Below, piece by piece: positions 13,184-24,891 of a stretch of 64,000 nt of DNA (position 1 is its first letter; each line of letters starts with the position of its first letter). The position numbers and the translations under genes were made by a program. The stretch is from Pardosa pseudoannulata (taxonomy: Eukaryota; Arthropoda; Arachnida; Araneae; Lycosidae): the NCBI GenBank assembly GCA_032207245.1, contig CM063502.1, forward strand, positions 141,475,495 through 141,539,494, in the 5' to 3' direction. The notes below the pieces were generated by a model that saw only the letters and a list, made by a program, of their open reading frames with translations, was not told where the DNA came from and searched no databases.

Positions 13184-14678
13184 ATAAAGGTTAATGCCTA
13201 ACTGATAATCAGATCTAAAATTAGTCTCACTTTATCCTAAGGTAACATTTATTATTTCAATAATTTGAATGAAAGACATTAAGCTGTTCTTGTTTTTGAG
13301 TCTATATAGTTCATCAAGCTTTATCTAAACTTTTATCTGTTTGTTCAAAATGTATTATCGTCTAATTAGAGGCTATAGCCGACGAGGACAGAGAGTCCCC
13401 TGAATTCCTGTACTCTTCCATACCATAGCACATTTTTTATGTTCTTTGATAAACAAGTTACTTTGTCCCCCGTCCCCCTGTGTTACCTAGACCCTGGGAA
13501 GTGAAATACTTGATACAGAATGCCAAAATTTCAATTGCTTAGATACTTTAACCCGCTGATTTGTACAATATTTTGTATAATACATTTGCAAGACCATTTA
13601 TTTTTTAATTTATTTGTAATATCAGACTATTAACTCCAAAGTTCAACTACAGAATATACAGCAAGGTATTTCAAACCCAATACTGAATTACATCATGTGA
13701 ATTGCAGTAATTCTTTGAAAGAGTAAACGGATGGGAAAATTGTCAAGAAGGGGTAAAGTATTCAAATCTTAACAAATCTGCGAATTTATACTTTTTCAGA
13801 AATAGTCATAAACTTCCTTATACAAATTTCAATGGTTCAGGTATTTTGTAGAATATTAACTGCTTTTTAAAAAGATAATATGACAGGGATATGGTTACAT
13901 TAATTCCTGATTTGCCATGGCGCTTGACCTGTTAACTAAATATAAAGTTAGATTTGCATCTAACTAGAAAATGAATGTTGTTCGTTGCTGAATTGTGACT
14001 GCTATGGTCAACATTTGCTGCACAGAAGCTAACGTACTCAGAATCTACTGCTTAAAACGGATTCCAAACAGCTATTATCATCTCTGAAAGTAGTGGAATG
14101 CAATCCACAGCACACGATACAGAAAAGCAGCTTCCTACATGTTTGGCCATCTTTCATGTGGGTATTGAAAGTGTGTCCGTAGAACTTATATGCTTTTTAA
14201 AAATGACTAGTTACATAAGTTATTAAAAAACGCAAGTAATTGTTTATTAGAAAAATTGTTAATAGAAAATCTTTGGTGCTTTGGCCCATTAAGTGTCAAT
14301 GATTACGAAGAGAAACTGCTATATAACTGGTAAATGGAAAATTAAATTGAAACATTAATTTTACTTCGTGATTCTTGTAAGACGGTGGATTTAATGAGGG
14401 AATTAAATTTTTCTGGTTTATATGTATAATATGAAGATGATATATCGTGCTTTTTTAGTTACTTGTGAACTTCTTGATGTCCAGGAAGATGGATCGACTT
14501 TTGTTGTGAAGCAGTTTAAGAATAATTGAGTCTCATAAGCTTTCAGAGAGTTTGTGTTGACCATAATGTTGTACACATTTTTACACTTGTAAATAGCTAT
14601 ATTTAAATTTTTGTAATTTGCAAATGGTTATATAAACTCCATATAGCCAAAAGTTTGCATATACTCGTGTCTGGCAGC

Positions 14679-14970
14679 TATAAATGAGGAGGCAGGTTCT
14701 CTGCTTGTCAGTTCCTAAGTAAGCACACAGTGCAGCAGAAAATTCCTTCTACCTGCAAACTACACTTTCCCGAGTAGTATAGAAGGTAACTGTGTAGCTC
14801 TTCGCATTTTTGTTGTGGGGTGTTAATTCCTTAGTTATCTTCAGTTTGCTCTTTTTTTTTTCAACTGCGCCAGTGAACCACTAATTCTTTATGTATATTC
14901 TTTATGTATATTCTTTATGTATTCATTTGTTTTATACTATTCAGATGCATTATTTTTATAAATAAAATAG
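14679..14970 (+). promoter_or_regulatory. TATA/initiator core promoter with nearby poly(A) signal, LTR-like
   Basis: TATAAA at 14679 lies 31 bp before the A of an arthropod-type initiator TCAGTT (14708-14713). AATAAA follows near 14962. A promoter and a poly(A) site within 300 bp is the plan of a solo LTR. No LTR termini or 5-bp duplication could be fixed, and no coding frame follows. A 14-bp unit (TTCTTTATGTATAT type) is repeated three times at about 14887-14922. Confidence 0.4.
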
Positions 14971-15244
14971 TCTAATTGTTATTTTTTTATCTCTTGTTTA
15001 TTTCTAAATGTGAACAAAGATATCTGTAGGGGATTTTAAATTTGGCACTACTATAAGATGTTCTTCGTAATGAAACTTGTTTACTGACCTTTTTCATAAT
15101 CATCATACATTTTCTGGGATAATTAATGTTTGATTTGATCTATTTATACTACGCTACGAAAAGTTTGATTTCAAGCTTATTTTTTCATCTCATTACTTCA
15201 AAACGTCATTTTGCCTATTTGAGACCTTAGAATTTTCAGCTATT

Positions 15245-15410
15245 TTGGTTTGGTTTGGAACGCTATGGTCTACTGTTTTGCAACATGAGGGCTCATGACA
15301 CCGCGACCTAAAGCTTAAAGTCGTTTATGAATATTCATCTAGCAGTGGGATTAAAATCCTTGATTTTAGGTTCGAGGAACAGTGCTCTACTGATCCGACC
15401 ATTGTTTCAC
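15245..15410 (-). mobile_element. tRNA-derived SINE copy
   Basis: TTTGGTTTGGTTTGGAACGC at the left, a GAGGGCTCATGACACCGCGA block in the middle and a diverged head at the right. The B-box is mutated. Confidence 0.75.
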
Positions 15411-16072
15411 GAATTTTTGGTTTGAGTTTCATTTTAACTCATTTTAACTACTTCCCTTACAATTTTTTTTAAATTGCAAAAAATTATCACATTTTTAAAT
15501 ATTTTATTATTAAATACGAGGAAACAAAATATGCAGGTTTAAAGTTGAATTTTTAATTTTTTATAGTTGTAAAAGTATTTACTTTTAATATTAGTTTACT
15601 ATCTCGAGTTATATCGGCAAATGGAAAAATGTTAAATATTAGTCTTTGTATGATAGTTTTTGAAACAAGGGACAACACAAAGTGATATCTGACGTTCTGT
15701 GCACTGTCATCTGGTCTCTTTTCTTACCTCTGGAATCTGGAGTACAGAGTATACTGTCTCGTTGGATTTGATTTTTTTTTTCAGTAACAGGAATAACATC
15801 TGGAAAATGCCATGATGTGAACCTGAGATGAAAAGGACTAATGCTGGGTGTTCCTGATGAGGCAGAAAACTCATCAAGATGATTTTTCGCAACTATCCTT
15901 CTTTATACATGACTATCCACAAGCTGACGTATACAATAGAGAAAACACTTGATCAGTCCCGCCAAAAGAACCGCGAAACCAGCAAAACTGCCAAAGCTGA
16001 ATATTTCCTTTTATTTCCTCCAGGCCAAGTAAAAGTGTGATAAAACAAATCGTACCGAAAAATTCTGTTTCA

Positions 16073-16130
16073 CCCGAGTTTTCTCGGGATAATAATTAAC
16101 TGCAATATATACGAACCCGAGATAACTCGG
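16073..16130. repeat. two adjacent CCCGAG/CTCGGG stem-loops
   Basis: CCCGAG TTTT CTCGGG at 16073-16088 and CCGAG with CTCGG at 16117-16130. Confidence 0.7.
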
Positions 16131-16423
16131 AATGATCAGAGAAGCAGTTAAAAATCACGGAATACACGTTGTAGGATTCGAAATTCGAAAAAAGAAAAAC
16201 ATCCATGCTTTCATTAAATGGATATCAAGTTTAGGCCAGGCTATAAAATAGTTGGCAATAAGTCATATATTAAAAGGCCAGAAGTAATGGGAAAGTATTC
16301 AATTAATACGATTAATCGTAGGGTTGCAATTCCTTATTAGTCATTTTAGTAAAATATAGATGCTAGTTTTATAGATGTGTTCACCGGTAGAAAATGTTCA
16401 ATAGATGTTGGTATCTGCTTTGC

Positions 16424-16431
16424 CTATAAAA
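16424..16431 (+). promoter_or_regulatory. TATAAAAG box, isolated
   Basis: A good TATA match in a stretch richer in GC than its surroundings. No initiator at the right distance and no downstream frame was found. Confidence 0.2.
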
Positions 16432-17518
16432 GTGGAGCGTATATGACCAAGAAAGTGGTGAGCAAAACGAAGATTATATCACACCATGTATATCAAAGTT
16501 CAGTTACCGAGTCCTTGGTTACTTCTAAGCACTTACGCAACAGATATATCTAAAGACCTTTGGAGGGGATAGCTAAATAAAGCGAGTTGGATATCGCTCC
16601 CTTACACTGTTGCATTACTAGTTATATGTAAGCTTATTACATAAGTCTATCGATGTGCAGTTTTAGTAAATTAGGAGACTGAGGTACGTTAATATAAGCA
16701 TCGATTTTATAAAAACAGAATAGTATCATCTTACGAGCCACGTACATATAAACAGTTAGGGTTAAAAAAAGCTGACTACTCGAGTATCCACGCCATAACA
16801 GTAATAAAAATCGAAGTCACGATCGGCACTGGGGATGACGTCACAGTATTTCAATATACTATTCCATAATAAATGTGCAGGTCTTCTATTGGTTTTATTT
16901 TTCTAACTACGTTAAATGAGTCTTAAGGGGAAATGCTTGTGTAACTGTAGGAAAAATTAAAACTACATCTGGTTATTAATAAGTAGAAAAGTAGATCAAA
17001 GTAAAAAGAAATGACGACTGAAGACGGTGTTGGATTGAAGTGGGTATATTACTCTGCAGCAGGTATATACACTAAATATTGTAAATAATTGAAAGTTTTG
17101 CCTTAAATATTATCAATAATTGGTTGACAGCTCAGATAAATCGTGCATATTGACCTTGTCAACAGCCAATGTAATTAAGTTGTTTACTAAGGGTTCTATT
17201 AGTTAATTGAAATAATATATATCTTATACAAGGAGCTATGAGAATTTTGAAGATTAAATATTGCCTTCATATGCTTATGATAAAGATTTAATGGGAATGA
17301 AGTATAAAGAAAGGTTATTACACAACGTTTGACTTTCACTAAAGTTAGTAATAAATGTCATTTGACGAAATATTTAGCCCTGGAAAAGTTGTTAATTATA
17401 TAATTCATTTATAATACTTAGATACCGGAAAGAATTTTCCAGTAGATAACTCCTGAATATCGTGATCTATTATTCTATCTCAAGAAGTGTGAGCTGAATC
17501 CCGATGATGATCATATTA

Positions 17519-19035
17519 CACTCATGTCCATAAATTAAGGATAATGAAGTTCAGGCAATGAAAGAGACAAAAGCAAAACAAATTTGACTTATTTGTAAAG
17601 TCCATTTATTAAACAAAAGGTAAAGAGCAAGAAAGATGCTATATGTTTGACATAATTAATAAAAATTGCGATTTTTACTCCCTGGAGCAAATTTAAAAAA
17701 AGAACCTATTTACAGAAAACAGTATAACATGATTAGTATGATGGTTAATACGGAGTATGTCTCCCGGACGATGCAATACAAGCGTTACAACGCCTACGCA
17801 TGCTGAGTATCAGATTATCAATCTGATCTTGGGGAAAATTACACCACTCATCAAGCAATGCCCTCCGAAGTTCCGATAGACAGTTGGGAGGGGGTTGACG
17901 GGCTGCAATTCGTTGGCCAATCTTGTCCCACACATGTTCTATTGGATTCAAGTCCAGTGAGTATGCTGGCCAATCCATACGGGTGATATCCTCCGATTGA
18001 AGGCATTCGTCTACAATGTTTGCACGGTGAAGTCGGGAGTTGTCATCCATATACAGAAATTCAGGATCCATGGCGCTCAGGATCCATGGCGCTGGACAAC
18101 GTACATGTTGTTCCAGAATGACATCCCGATAGATGTGGCCTGTCATCGTTACACTCTGAACATGCAGGTCAGTTCTGGAACCAAGAATAATTCCTCCCCA
18201 AACGAGCCATCCTGCACCACCGTAACGGTGTCGTTCAATGGTGTTCTCTTGGTGGTAACGGGTACCTGGCGCTCTCCATATGAAAGTCCGGCGAGAATCA
18301 GAATGTAAACTGAACCTGGACTCGTCGGAAAACATCATACAAGACCACTGTTGCGGTGTCCACAATGCATGCTCTCTAACCCAGCATAATCGCAGGCGAC
18401 AGTGAGTTGCGGTAAGGGGAACACATCTGACAGGCTTACGAGCATATAGACCAATGTTCCCTAAGCGTCTGTACACGGTCTGCCTTGAAACTGTCGTACC
18501 GGTAGCTGAAGAGAGCTGACGAGACAGGTCTGATGCTGTGCTCCGTCTGTTTCTTTTGGCAGTAACTGCCAAATACCGATCATCATTCGGCGTAGTAACT
18601 CGGGGGCGACCTGTGCTGTAACATCTACTCACATTACCATCATGTTTGAATCGTTGCCAAAGTCTGGAGATGACACTCTGGGCGATTCCAAGTTCCTCGG
18701 ATACTTCCAGCTGGGTACGTCCACATTCCAGTCGTCCGATAATTCTACCACGTAAAAAATCATCCAAATGCTTCCTTTGTGCCATAACTATGCGGTTATT
18801 GCACTGAAAGGCTTTTAAAGCTCTTTTGAACAATTTTACTTCTTTGCTACCATTCCTTATATACCCCTTTCATACACTCTCGTCATTGTGACGTACTATC
18901 CGCGCCATCTGGTGGTTTCCTGCAATTTGCATATTCTTCTTCAAGATGTGTGTGATAATTCTACAGGTGAAATTTTCATTTTAGAGCTCAATTTCTGTGT
19001 GATTCTGAATTATCCTTAATTTATGGACATGAGTG
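17519..19035 (-). mobile_element. full-length Tc1-type DNA transposon (1517 bp)
   Basis: Inverted terminal repeats beginning CACTCATGTCCATAAATTAA match exactly for about 27 bases. A TA target duplication sits at 17517-17518 and 19036-19037. The element holds one uninterrupted transposase frame on the minus strand. It lies between Usp12-46 and the neurotrophin-like gene. Confidence 0.95.
17745..18833 (-). CDS. Tc1-family transposase, open frame
   Basis: 362 residues, intact from Met to stop and within the usual Tc1 size range. The N-terminal paired-type double helix-turn-helix covers roughly residues 17-125, with the GRPR hook at 75-78. The DD34E catalytic triad is readable: Asp170 in FSDESRF, Asp264 in YMDDNSR and Glu299 in DLNPIEH, with 34 residues between the last two. 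It catalyses cut-and-paste at TA sites. Oddity: a 16-bp unit is tandemly duplicated at 18061-18092, just before Asp264. Because 16 is not a multiple of three, a nearby compensating indel is implied, and residues 246-257 (CPAPWILSAMDP) look unlike the family. DDNSRLH also departs from the usual DDNARPH. Mobility is therefore uncertain despite the open frame. Confidence 0.93.
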   Translation of the reverse strand: MFKRALKAFQCNNRIVMAQRKHLDDFLRGRIIGRLECGRTQLEVSEELGIAQSVISRLWQRFKHDGNVSRCYSTGRPRVTTPNDDRYLAVTAKRNRRSTASDLSRQLSSATGTTVSRQTVYRRLGNIGLYARKPVRCVPLTATHCRLRLCWVREHALWTPQQWSCMMFSDESRFSLHSDSRRTFIWRAPGTRYHQENTIERHRYGGAGWLVWGGIILGSRTDLHVQSVTMTGHIYRDVILEQHVRCPAPWILSAMDPEFLYMDDNSRLHRANIVDECLQSEDITRMDWPAYSLDLNPIEHVWDKIGQRIAARQPPPNCLSELRRALLDEWCNFPQDQIDNLILSMRRRCNACIASSGRHTPY

Positions 19036-19838
19036 TAGTTGTTGTAGTACATCATCTAAGATTAAAAGGATTACATCTTCAAAGAATAAATATTTTTTTG
19101 GATGTCTTTAACGCTACCTGGGGCTTTTACAAAAGAAACTAAAAGAGCTGACTCTTCGAGTATGACAAACCTTTCTACTGTGTACCAAGTTTAGGATTAA
19201 TAGAATAATGACTTATTGTAGTTATTGAAATTGGTATTACTGTTGCATCCTTATCATTATGAGTGGGCTGCTAGTGATAAATATAACTTTTTACCTGAAA
19301 ATAACAATACTTTGGCATAAAATGCAATAATGTTTTTAATTGAGATGTGCTTGATTCATACACAGTTCTTTTAAGAAAGCTTTCAGGTTGAAAACTCAAT
19401 TAAAAACTATTAAAACATAAATATCGAAGATTATAAACCTGTTATTTATGATTTAATAATAGTTAACTTTCAAACGTCTTAGTTTTATTTGGACTTTAAA
19501 TTAAATGAATGTATAAAAAATAATACTTTTGTTACGTTATTAAGTAATAATTTTCTGTTAGAAAATTTAATTAATGGTTTTCTTAAAATCTGTCAGGAAG
19601 AACTTATTTGAATTGATATCATCAATTTGTTATGTAGATATATATTGCTTTTAAAGAGACCTCTCTGGGAATACTACTCCTAATGATATAAATTATGTAA
19701 AGATACCTCAAATAAAAGCTACAGAAAATTCAATCATATCTATAATGCTTAAATTTAACCGTTAACTATAATTGCAGCAAAATAAGCTGTTTTATCCGTA
19801 TGTGACATATTATGTCTGTCTTTTAAGGTTTGTAACAA

Positions 19839-20170
19839 TGAGTTACACTACTGGTCAACTCCAGCGCGGGAGACTGATTGAAGGACGAAAGCAATGTAAG
19901 TGACCCCCCCATCCTTCGACCCCATTGGACAAGAGGAGTTGCTAACGCGGGTCAGTCGTCTTTGGCCCTGGCAACAGTAGTCATTGGATTTTGCTCGGTA
20001 GATTTGAAGGCCCCTTCAGAGAAAAAGCAGGCCAAGACGGAGCGAACGGATAACATCATCAGAGGCAGGGAGTGCTCCACCATTTTTTTTTACCGGATTA
20101 GATAGCGCCATCAGATGCAGGGAGCTGATCCAATATTCCCAGCAGTATATGGAAACTCCACATTGATACT
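19839..20170 (+). other. GC-richer island, possible exon or TE fragment
   Basis: ATG then SYTTGQLQRGRLIEGRKQ, ending in AAT|GTAAGT (19839-19903), followed by about 260 bp of balanced composition containing TAGCGCCATCAGATG. The product is not recognised. A similar patch (TAGCGCCATCTG) is at 28500-28800. Confidence 0.2.
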
Positions 20171-20689
20171 TAATTTGTTTTATGTGTGTCACCAGATTGT
20201 TCTTCATCAAAAATAGAAATTAATCAAAAATGTAAAATAAAGAGTCTACAAAAGGGCAATTCTTTGTTCATTTGTATCGGGTGTTTTATTCCTTGTGTTA
20301 TCTCAGCAGGCCTGGTATAAGTCATTGGTATATAATAAGGTTGAATAGAAACCATAAGATAGTAGACACTGCATTTACAGGGTTGTCTATGTTATCCCTT
20401 TTTCACTATACATTTCTCATTATTTGAATAGCACTTATGCAACGAGTGATTCAATCCAAAAGTTATGTAAACTACGAAAAAGTACAAGTAAATAATGGTT
20501 AAATAGTTTAAAAGAACTTCTGGAGAATCAAAAGATGAAAGTAAAATATTATTCATATGTAAAATATTTCAGACTATATCGATATGCGTAATTAAAACAG
20601 TGATATAACGATCTAAAGCAGCATTCCAAATTTTGTCACATTGCTTTTTGTATTTATAGTATGTATAGCATGGTTAAATGAAAAAAGAC

Positions 20690-21500
20690 AAATGGTATCA
20701 TAAAGGCACCAACAGGACAATTGTGAAAACAATTACTGAAATGCTCGAGTACGGTTGATCTCCAAAATAAGCGTTTTGGAATTCTATACGTGCCTTAGTG
20801 TGCAATCTCAAGATTTTCGAATACTTTTCATAGTACTGAAGATATTACCCAATGAAGAAATTCAATCCAGGAGACTATATACAAATCTTCCAACAGGTAG
20901 CATATATCCCACTTCTGTTCATTAACATGATTTTTCCCGGTGTACTTTCAGACAATGTTATGTGCAGTAGCGAGTCCAGGTTTATTCCGAAAATTGATTT
21001 TCGTTGTATAATAATGTGGAGAATCGTGCCACTCAATTGCATCCCAGATGAAGAAGCATAATAGAAAGACGTTTTAATTCAGGGGAAATTCCGAGGAGAT
21101 CCGACACAATGCTATACGATTTCACAGATCCCAACATCTTCGAGAGAGGTCTGTTATAGTTGAAAAATACAGAGACGACATTCTTGAAATACATTCACCT
21201 TCATAGAGGCGCTTTTGGCACTGGATTAATATTCACAGGTGATGTTGAATGTGCCTACCAATCATACTGTCATTTTCGACAACTTTTTTGAATATGAAGC
21301 TATTCAACCCATGCACTGGGTTTTTAGGTCTCCTGATTGTAATACTATAAAGTTAAATACGTGTGGGGCATGGTCGGGAAGAAACTTGCAGTTTGTTAGC
21401 ACCCACCAAACATTCTTGCAGAATTGAAAAGAGCTTTGCGTTAGTCTTGGAATATTTTGAGCAAATAACTCTGTAATTTTTTGATTGAAAGTATTAGACA
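20690..21500 (+). pseudogene. decayed Tc1-like transposase
   Basis: Scattered frames still read Tc1 landmarks on the plus strand: SSESRFIPKIDFRCIIMWRI (first-Asp block, with Asp changed to Ser), RDDILEIHSPSFRGAFG, FTDDVE (second-Asp block) and, near 21400, THQTFLQN-KELC (compare ELKRALLEEW). Many stops and frame changes break it. I could not place terminal repeats. It belongs to a different subfamily from the 17.5-kb copy. Confidence 0.6.
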
Positions 21501-21687
21501 TTAATGTGCAAAATGAGTGGCTACTTAGGTAACTAAAAACTTCATTACTTTCACATATTTCCCAAAATTTCTCACATGTTCTTTTTTACTAAATTCCAAA
21601 CTACTATTTTGCATTAACCTTGTTCAGTTCGACAATAAATGGCATTATTATTGCTTTTAATTGATTTATTCTCTCATTACCCTTTAA

Positions 21688-21989
21688 CCCCTTAACATAC
21701 ATTGATGTCTAAGAGACATCAGTCATTTCAAGTGCCAATGTAGAATTTGACGTCTCCGAGACGTCAAAAACTGTCTCAGACAGACTTCCTGATTTACAGA
21801 ATTACTAATTTTAGACTATTACTTATTTTCTATTAACATCATATATGAACTTCATTAAATCTTACATAGCAATACAAATTTTAAAATTAAATGCTTCCTT
21901 TTTCAACTAGCACAAAATGGTTCAGATGAGCCATACTAAATAGTATTTTTGAGACCCATAAAATTCCATTTTATTTGTATGTCAAGAGG
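21688..21989. mobile_element. TTAA-flanked MITE (piggyBac type), copy 1
   Basis: TTAA at 21684-21687 and 21990-21993 encloses 302 bp with imperfect inverted ends (CCCCTTAACATAC and, reversed, CCTCTTGACATAC). TTAA duplication is the piggyBac hallmark. Near the left end are two stems: GATGTCT facing AGACATC, and TTGACGTCT facing AGACGTCAA. It has no coding capacity. Confidence 0.8.
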
Positions 21990-21999
21990 TTAACTACCG

Positions 22000-24890
22000 C
22001 ATTATACGTTTTTTTCCACTCCGATTTGTAATTCATTACCTTTACACATGTTTTGTTGCCTTTTTTACTCATCCCTAGAGACTAGGGGAAATTGGCAGCT
22101 TCTTAAACGCATAAAGATCAATTATATCTATCTTTTGGGTATGAGCGTAGATAGAGCGTATATGTTTTATTTTATATACTATTTTTAAAATTCTTTTCCC
22201 CCCACTAGAATTTATTAATACGTTCATTAGATGGTTTGAAAGTTTTATTTGTTTTCCAGGTAATATAACGGTTTTTAAGTACATAGCTGAAGTATTTATT
22301 TTTTTCTCATTTGGTGAGAGTCACTAAGAACCAACAAAATGTGTAAAGAAAACACGAAAACACGTAAGTTAATTCCGTTTGTGCATATATTTTATATAAC
22401 TATTTTCCAAAAGTTATATTTCAGAGTAATTGGACAGTTACAACGAATGTCTTTCACAGACTGTCTGAAAGTATTTTTATTTGATGTTTTTATCTTACAA
22501 TATAATATAAACTTAAAAAAGGACAATTTAGTGCTCATTTAAGTATCACTTTATTTTATATAATCAAAGAGAAAACAAGATGAATTTAAAGAAAAATTAC
22601 AACACATAATGATAGTTTCAACGAAGTCAACTCAGTTACTTTTAAAAATAAAAACAAAATGATTTTATAACTTAAAATAAAAGCTAGATTAAAAACAAAC
22701 ATCCTCAAAGCACACTTTTATTGTGATTGTAACATAAATATATTGAATTTAACAAGAACAGCTTTCACAAGAAACAAATAAACTCGAATAATCACAGATA
22801 AATAGATACAGTATGGTCATGCAACATCATGCTTTTCAGTGTTAATCGACTAGATTCATATATGAAATTAACAGTAAATAATGTTAATTATTACGTTTTA
22901 CTGGAATATATATAAAAAAATCTAGTCAGATAACTATGCTTTGACCTTCTTTTGTCAGACGAACACATAATACAAAAAACTAATATGATGAATGTTATTA
23001 AATACTGAAGCACAAGGTACTCAATTATCAGTCACAATAAATAGAAACACAAATGATTTTTCTCAAAATTTTAGATTTCTTTCGTTACTTAAAAATACAA
23101 TTATATATTAATCTTTAATTAAATTTAAAGCTATATTTGTAATTTTATTTCAATATTAGTGTTGATGAAACTTAGTAATTTTTTCAGCTGATTAATTTTT
23201 TTTCTTCTCATTATGAAGGAATAATATAACTTCTATGAAATTATTTATAAAATGACATCTGCAAACACTGTAACCATAAAAATTTTGAAGATAATTTCAA
23301 AATGATCACAATAATTCATAACAGAGAGATGAATTTTATTTTATTCTTTCAAAGAGGAAGAAAGCACCAAATAACCAATAAAACTCTTTATTAAACTTTT
23401 TATAGGTGATAAACTGAATTACTGTTTTAGTCCAGTAAATAATTAAAAAAAATTAAACTGCTACTTGAGAATAAAAAAAATATCACTATTTTTTTTTTGC
23501 ATAATACCTTCGTTGAAAATTTATTTTTCAAACGTTTAGATATAAAATTTAAGGTTTTTAAGCCGTGTATTTTTTATTATCAAACAAATATTGGCAAAAT
23601 CAAGTGGGTATTAGGTAATCTTAATAGCTGGTGAACAAGTATAAATGTCTCAAACTAATAAAACGAAGTATCTAAAATAATTAGTGAGTTTATCGGCATT
23701 ATTATGAAGAAATATAGTTTATAATGCTTAATTAGAATTAATATATATTTCTCATGATTAGAATAAGATGTAATTTCTGACTAAATGTCTTTAAAATGTA
23801 ATATATTCATGTAAATATTTTTATGATAGGAATATTTACTAAAACCACTAAAATGCATTTTGACTTAGCTTTAGATTCTCATTTTATTACTATAATCTTG
23901 ACCCAAAATATATTAAAGGATAGTTATAAAGTAAAAAAATACTTGTTGATAACATTACACAATTCTGCCATTCTTAACAATAGAAATTTGAGGTACATAA
24001 AGTTAATTTGATTCCTTAGTTTCATACAATTCACATTATTTTCTGAAGATCCACACTTACTCCGAAATAAAAGGTAAGAACAAAATTTCTTTTCATTGCC
24101 TGACATAAATTCAGATTGAATTATTTTCTTTAACCTTTAATTTATAAATGAAATCGCAAATAACAAGCTAACACTTAAAGCTATTTTTCGCTTTTGTATA
24201 TACTGTAATTTTAATCTTTATTAGAACTAAATATTCTTTTAAAGTAAAAAATGATAATTTAACTTGAAGGAATAATGAATAAATAAAATATAAGTTTGCA
24301 TCTCAAATGTTTTCTATTAAATGCTGGACTCTATGATACCGAATCATAAATTTACATATATCATTGTTTGAAATTTATTTCTAAATTGTTAAACTCAAAT
24401 ACATGTTGGATACTTATTACTTTAGATTTTTTTAAAAGGAATCCCATAATAGTTTTATACAGTTTCAATTTTAAGTACAGTAAATAAATGCAGTAATTTT
24501 AAGTGCATAAGCCTGCTTTGTGTTTAATTTGATTCAGTTTCAGATGTCATAGTTTAGCTAATTTACAAATACTTATGAGATTCATGACTTATGTTTCGTA
24601 ATAAAATAGTTTGAAGAATTTGTTTCGCGACGTCAACAAAACAGTTTACAACAGTTAACTCATACCTTTTTGAGTTAAAACGAATAGTGGTACAATATTT
24701 AAAATTTGAAATATACAAACTCTTCTGCACTACAAACAAAAATGATTTATTCTGTAAAAGTTACAATCGCAAAAAGCATTTTACTCATCTCGAAAATAAA
24801 ATAAACTTTGGTACTAAAATATTTATTATACCTGACATCTTCATTAGCCCTTTCATAAAAGTTAATTTGAAAACATTTATACATACTAGT
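22000..24890. other. AT-rich intergenic sequence
   Basis: Only short, low-complexity frames on both strands; nothing recognised. Confidence 0.6.
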
Positions 24891-24891
24891 G

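Larger units (their letters stand above)
9486..14560. other. Usp12-46 first intron and 5' flank, no further exon fixed
   Basis: AT-rich with no long frames. It should contain the exon ending in the initiator ATG and the promoter. CpG-containing words become commoner at 12.4-13.1 kb, the most likely promoter area. Confidence 0.45.

Noticed and set aside
17997..18308. 103-codon plus-strand frame
   Set aside because: Antisense shadow of the Tc1 transposase on the minus strand.
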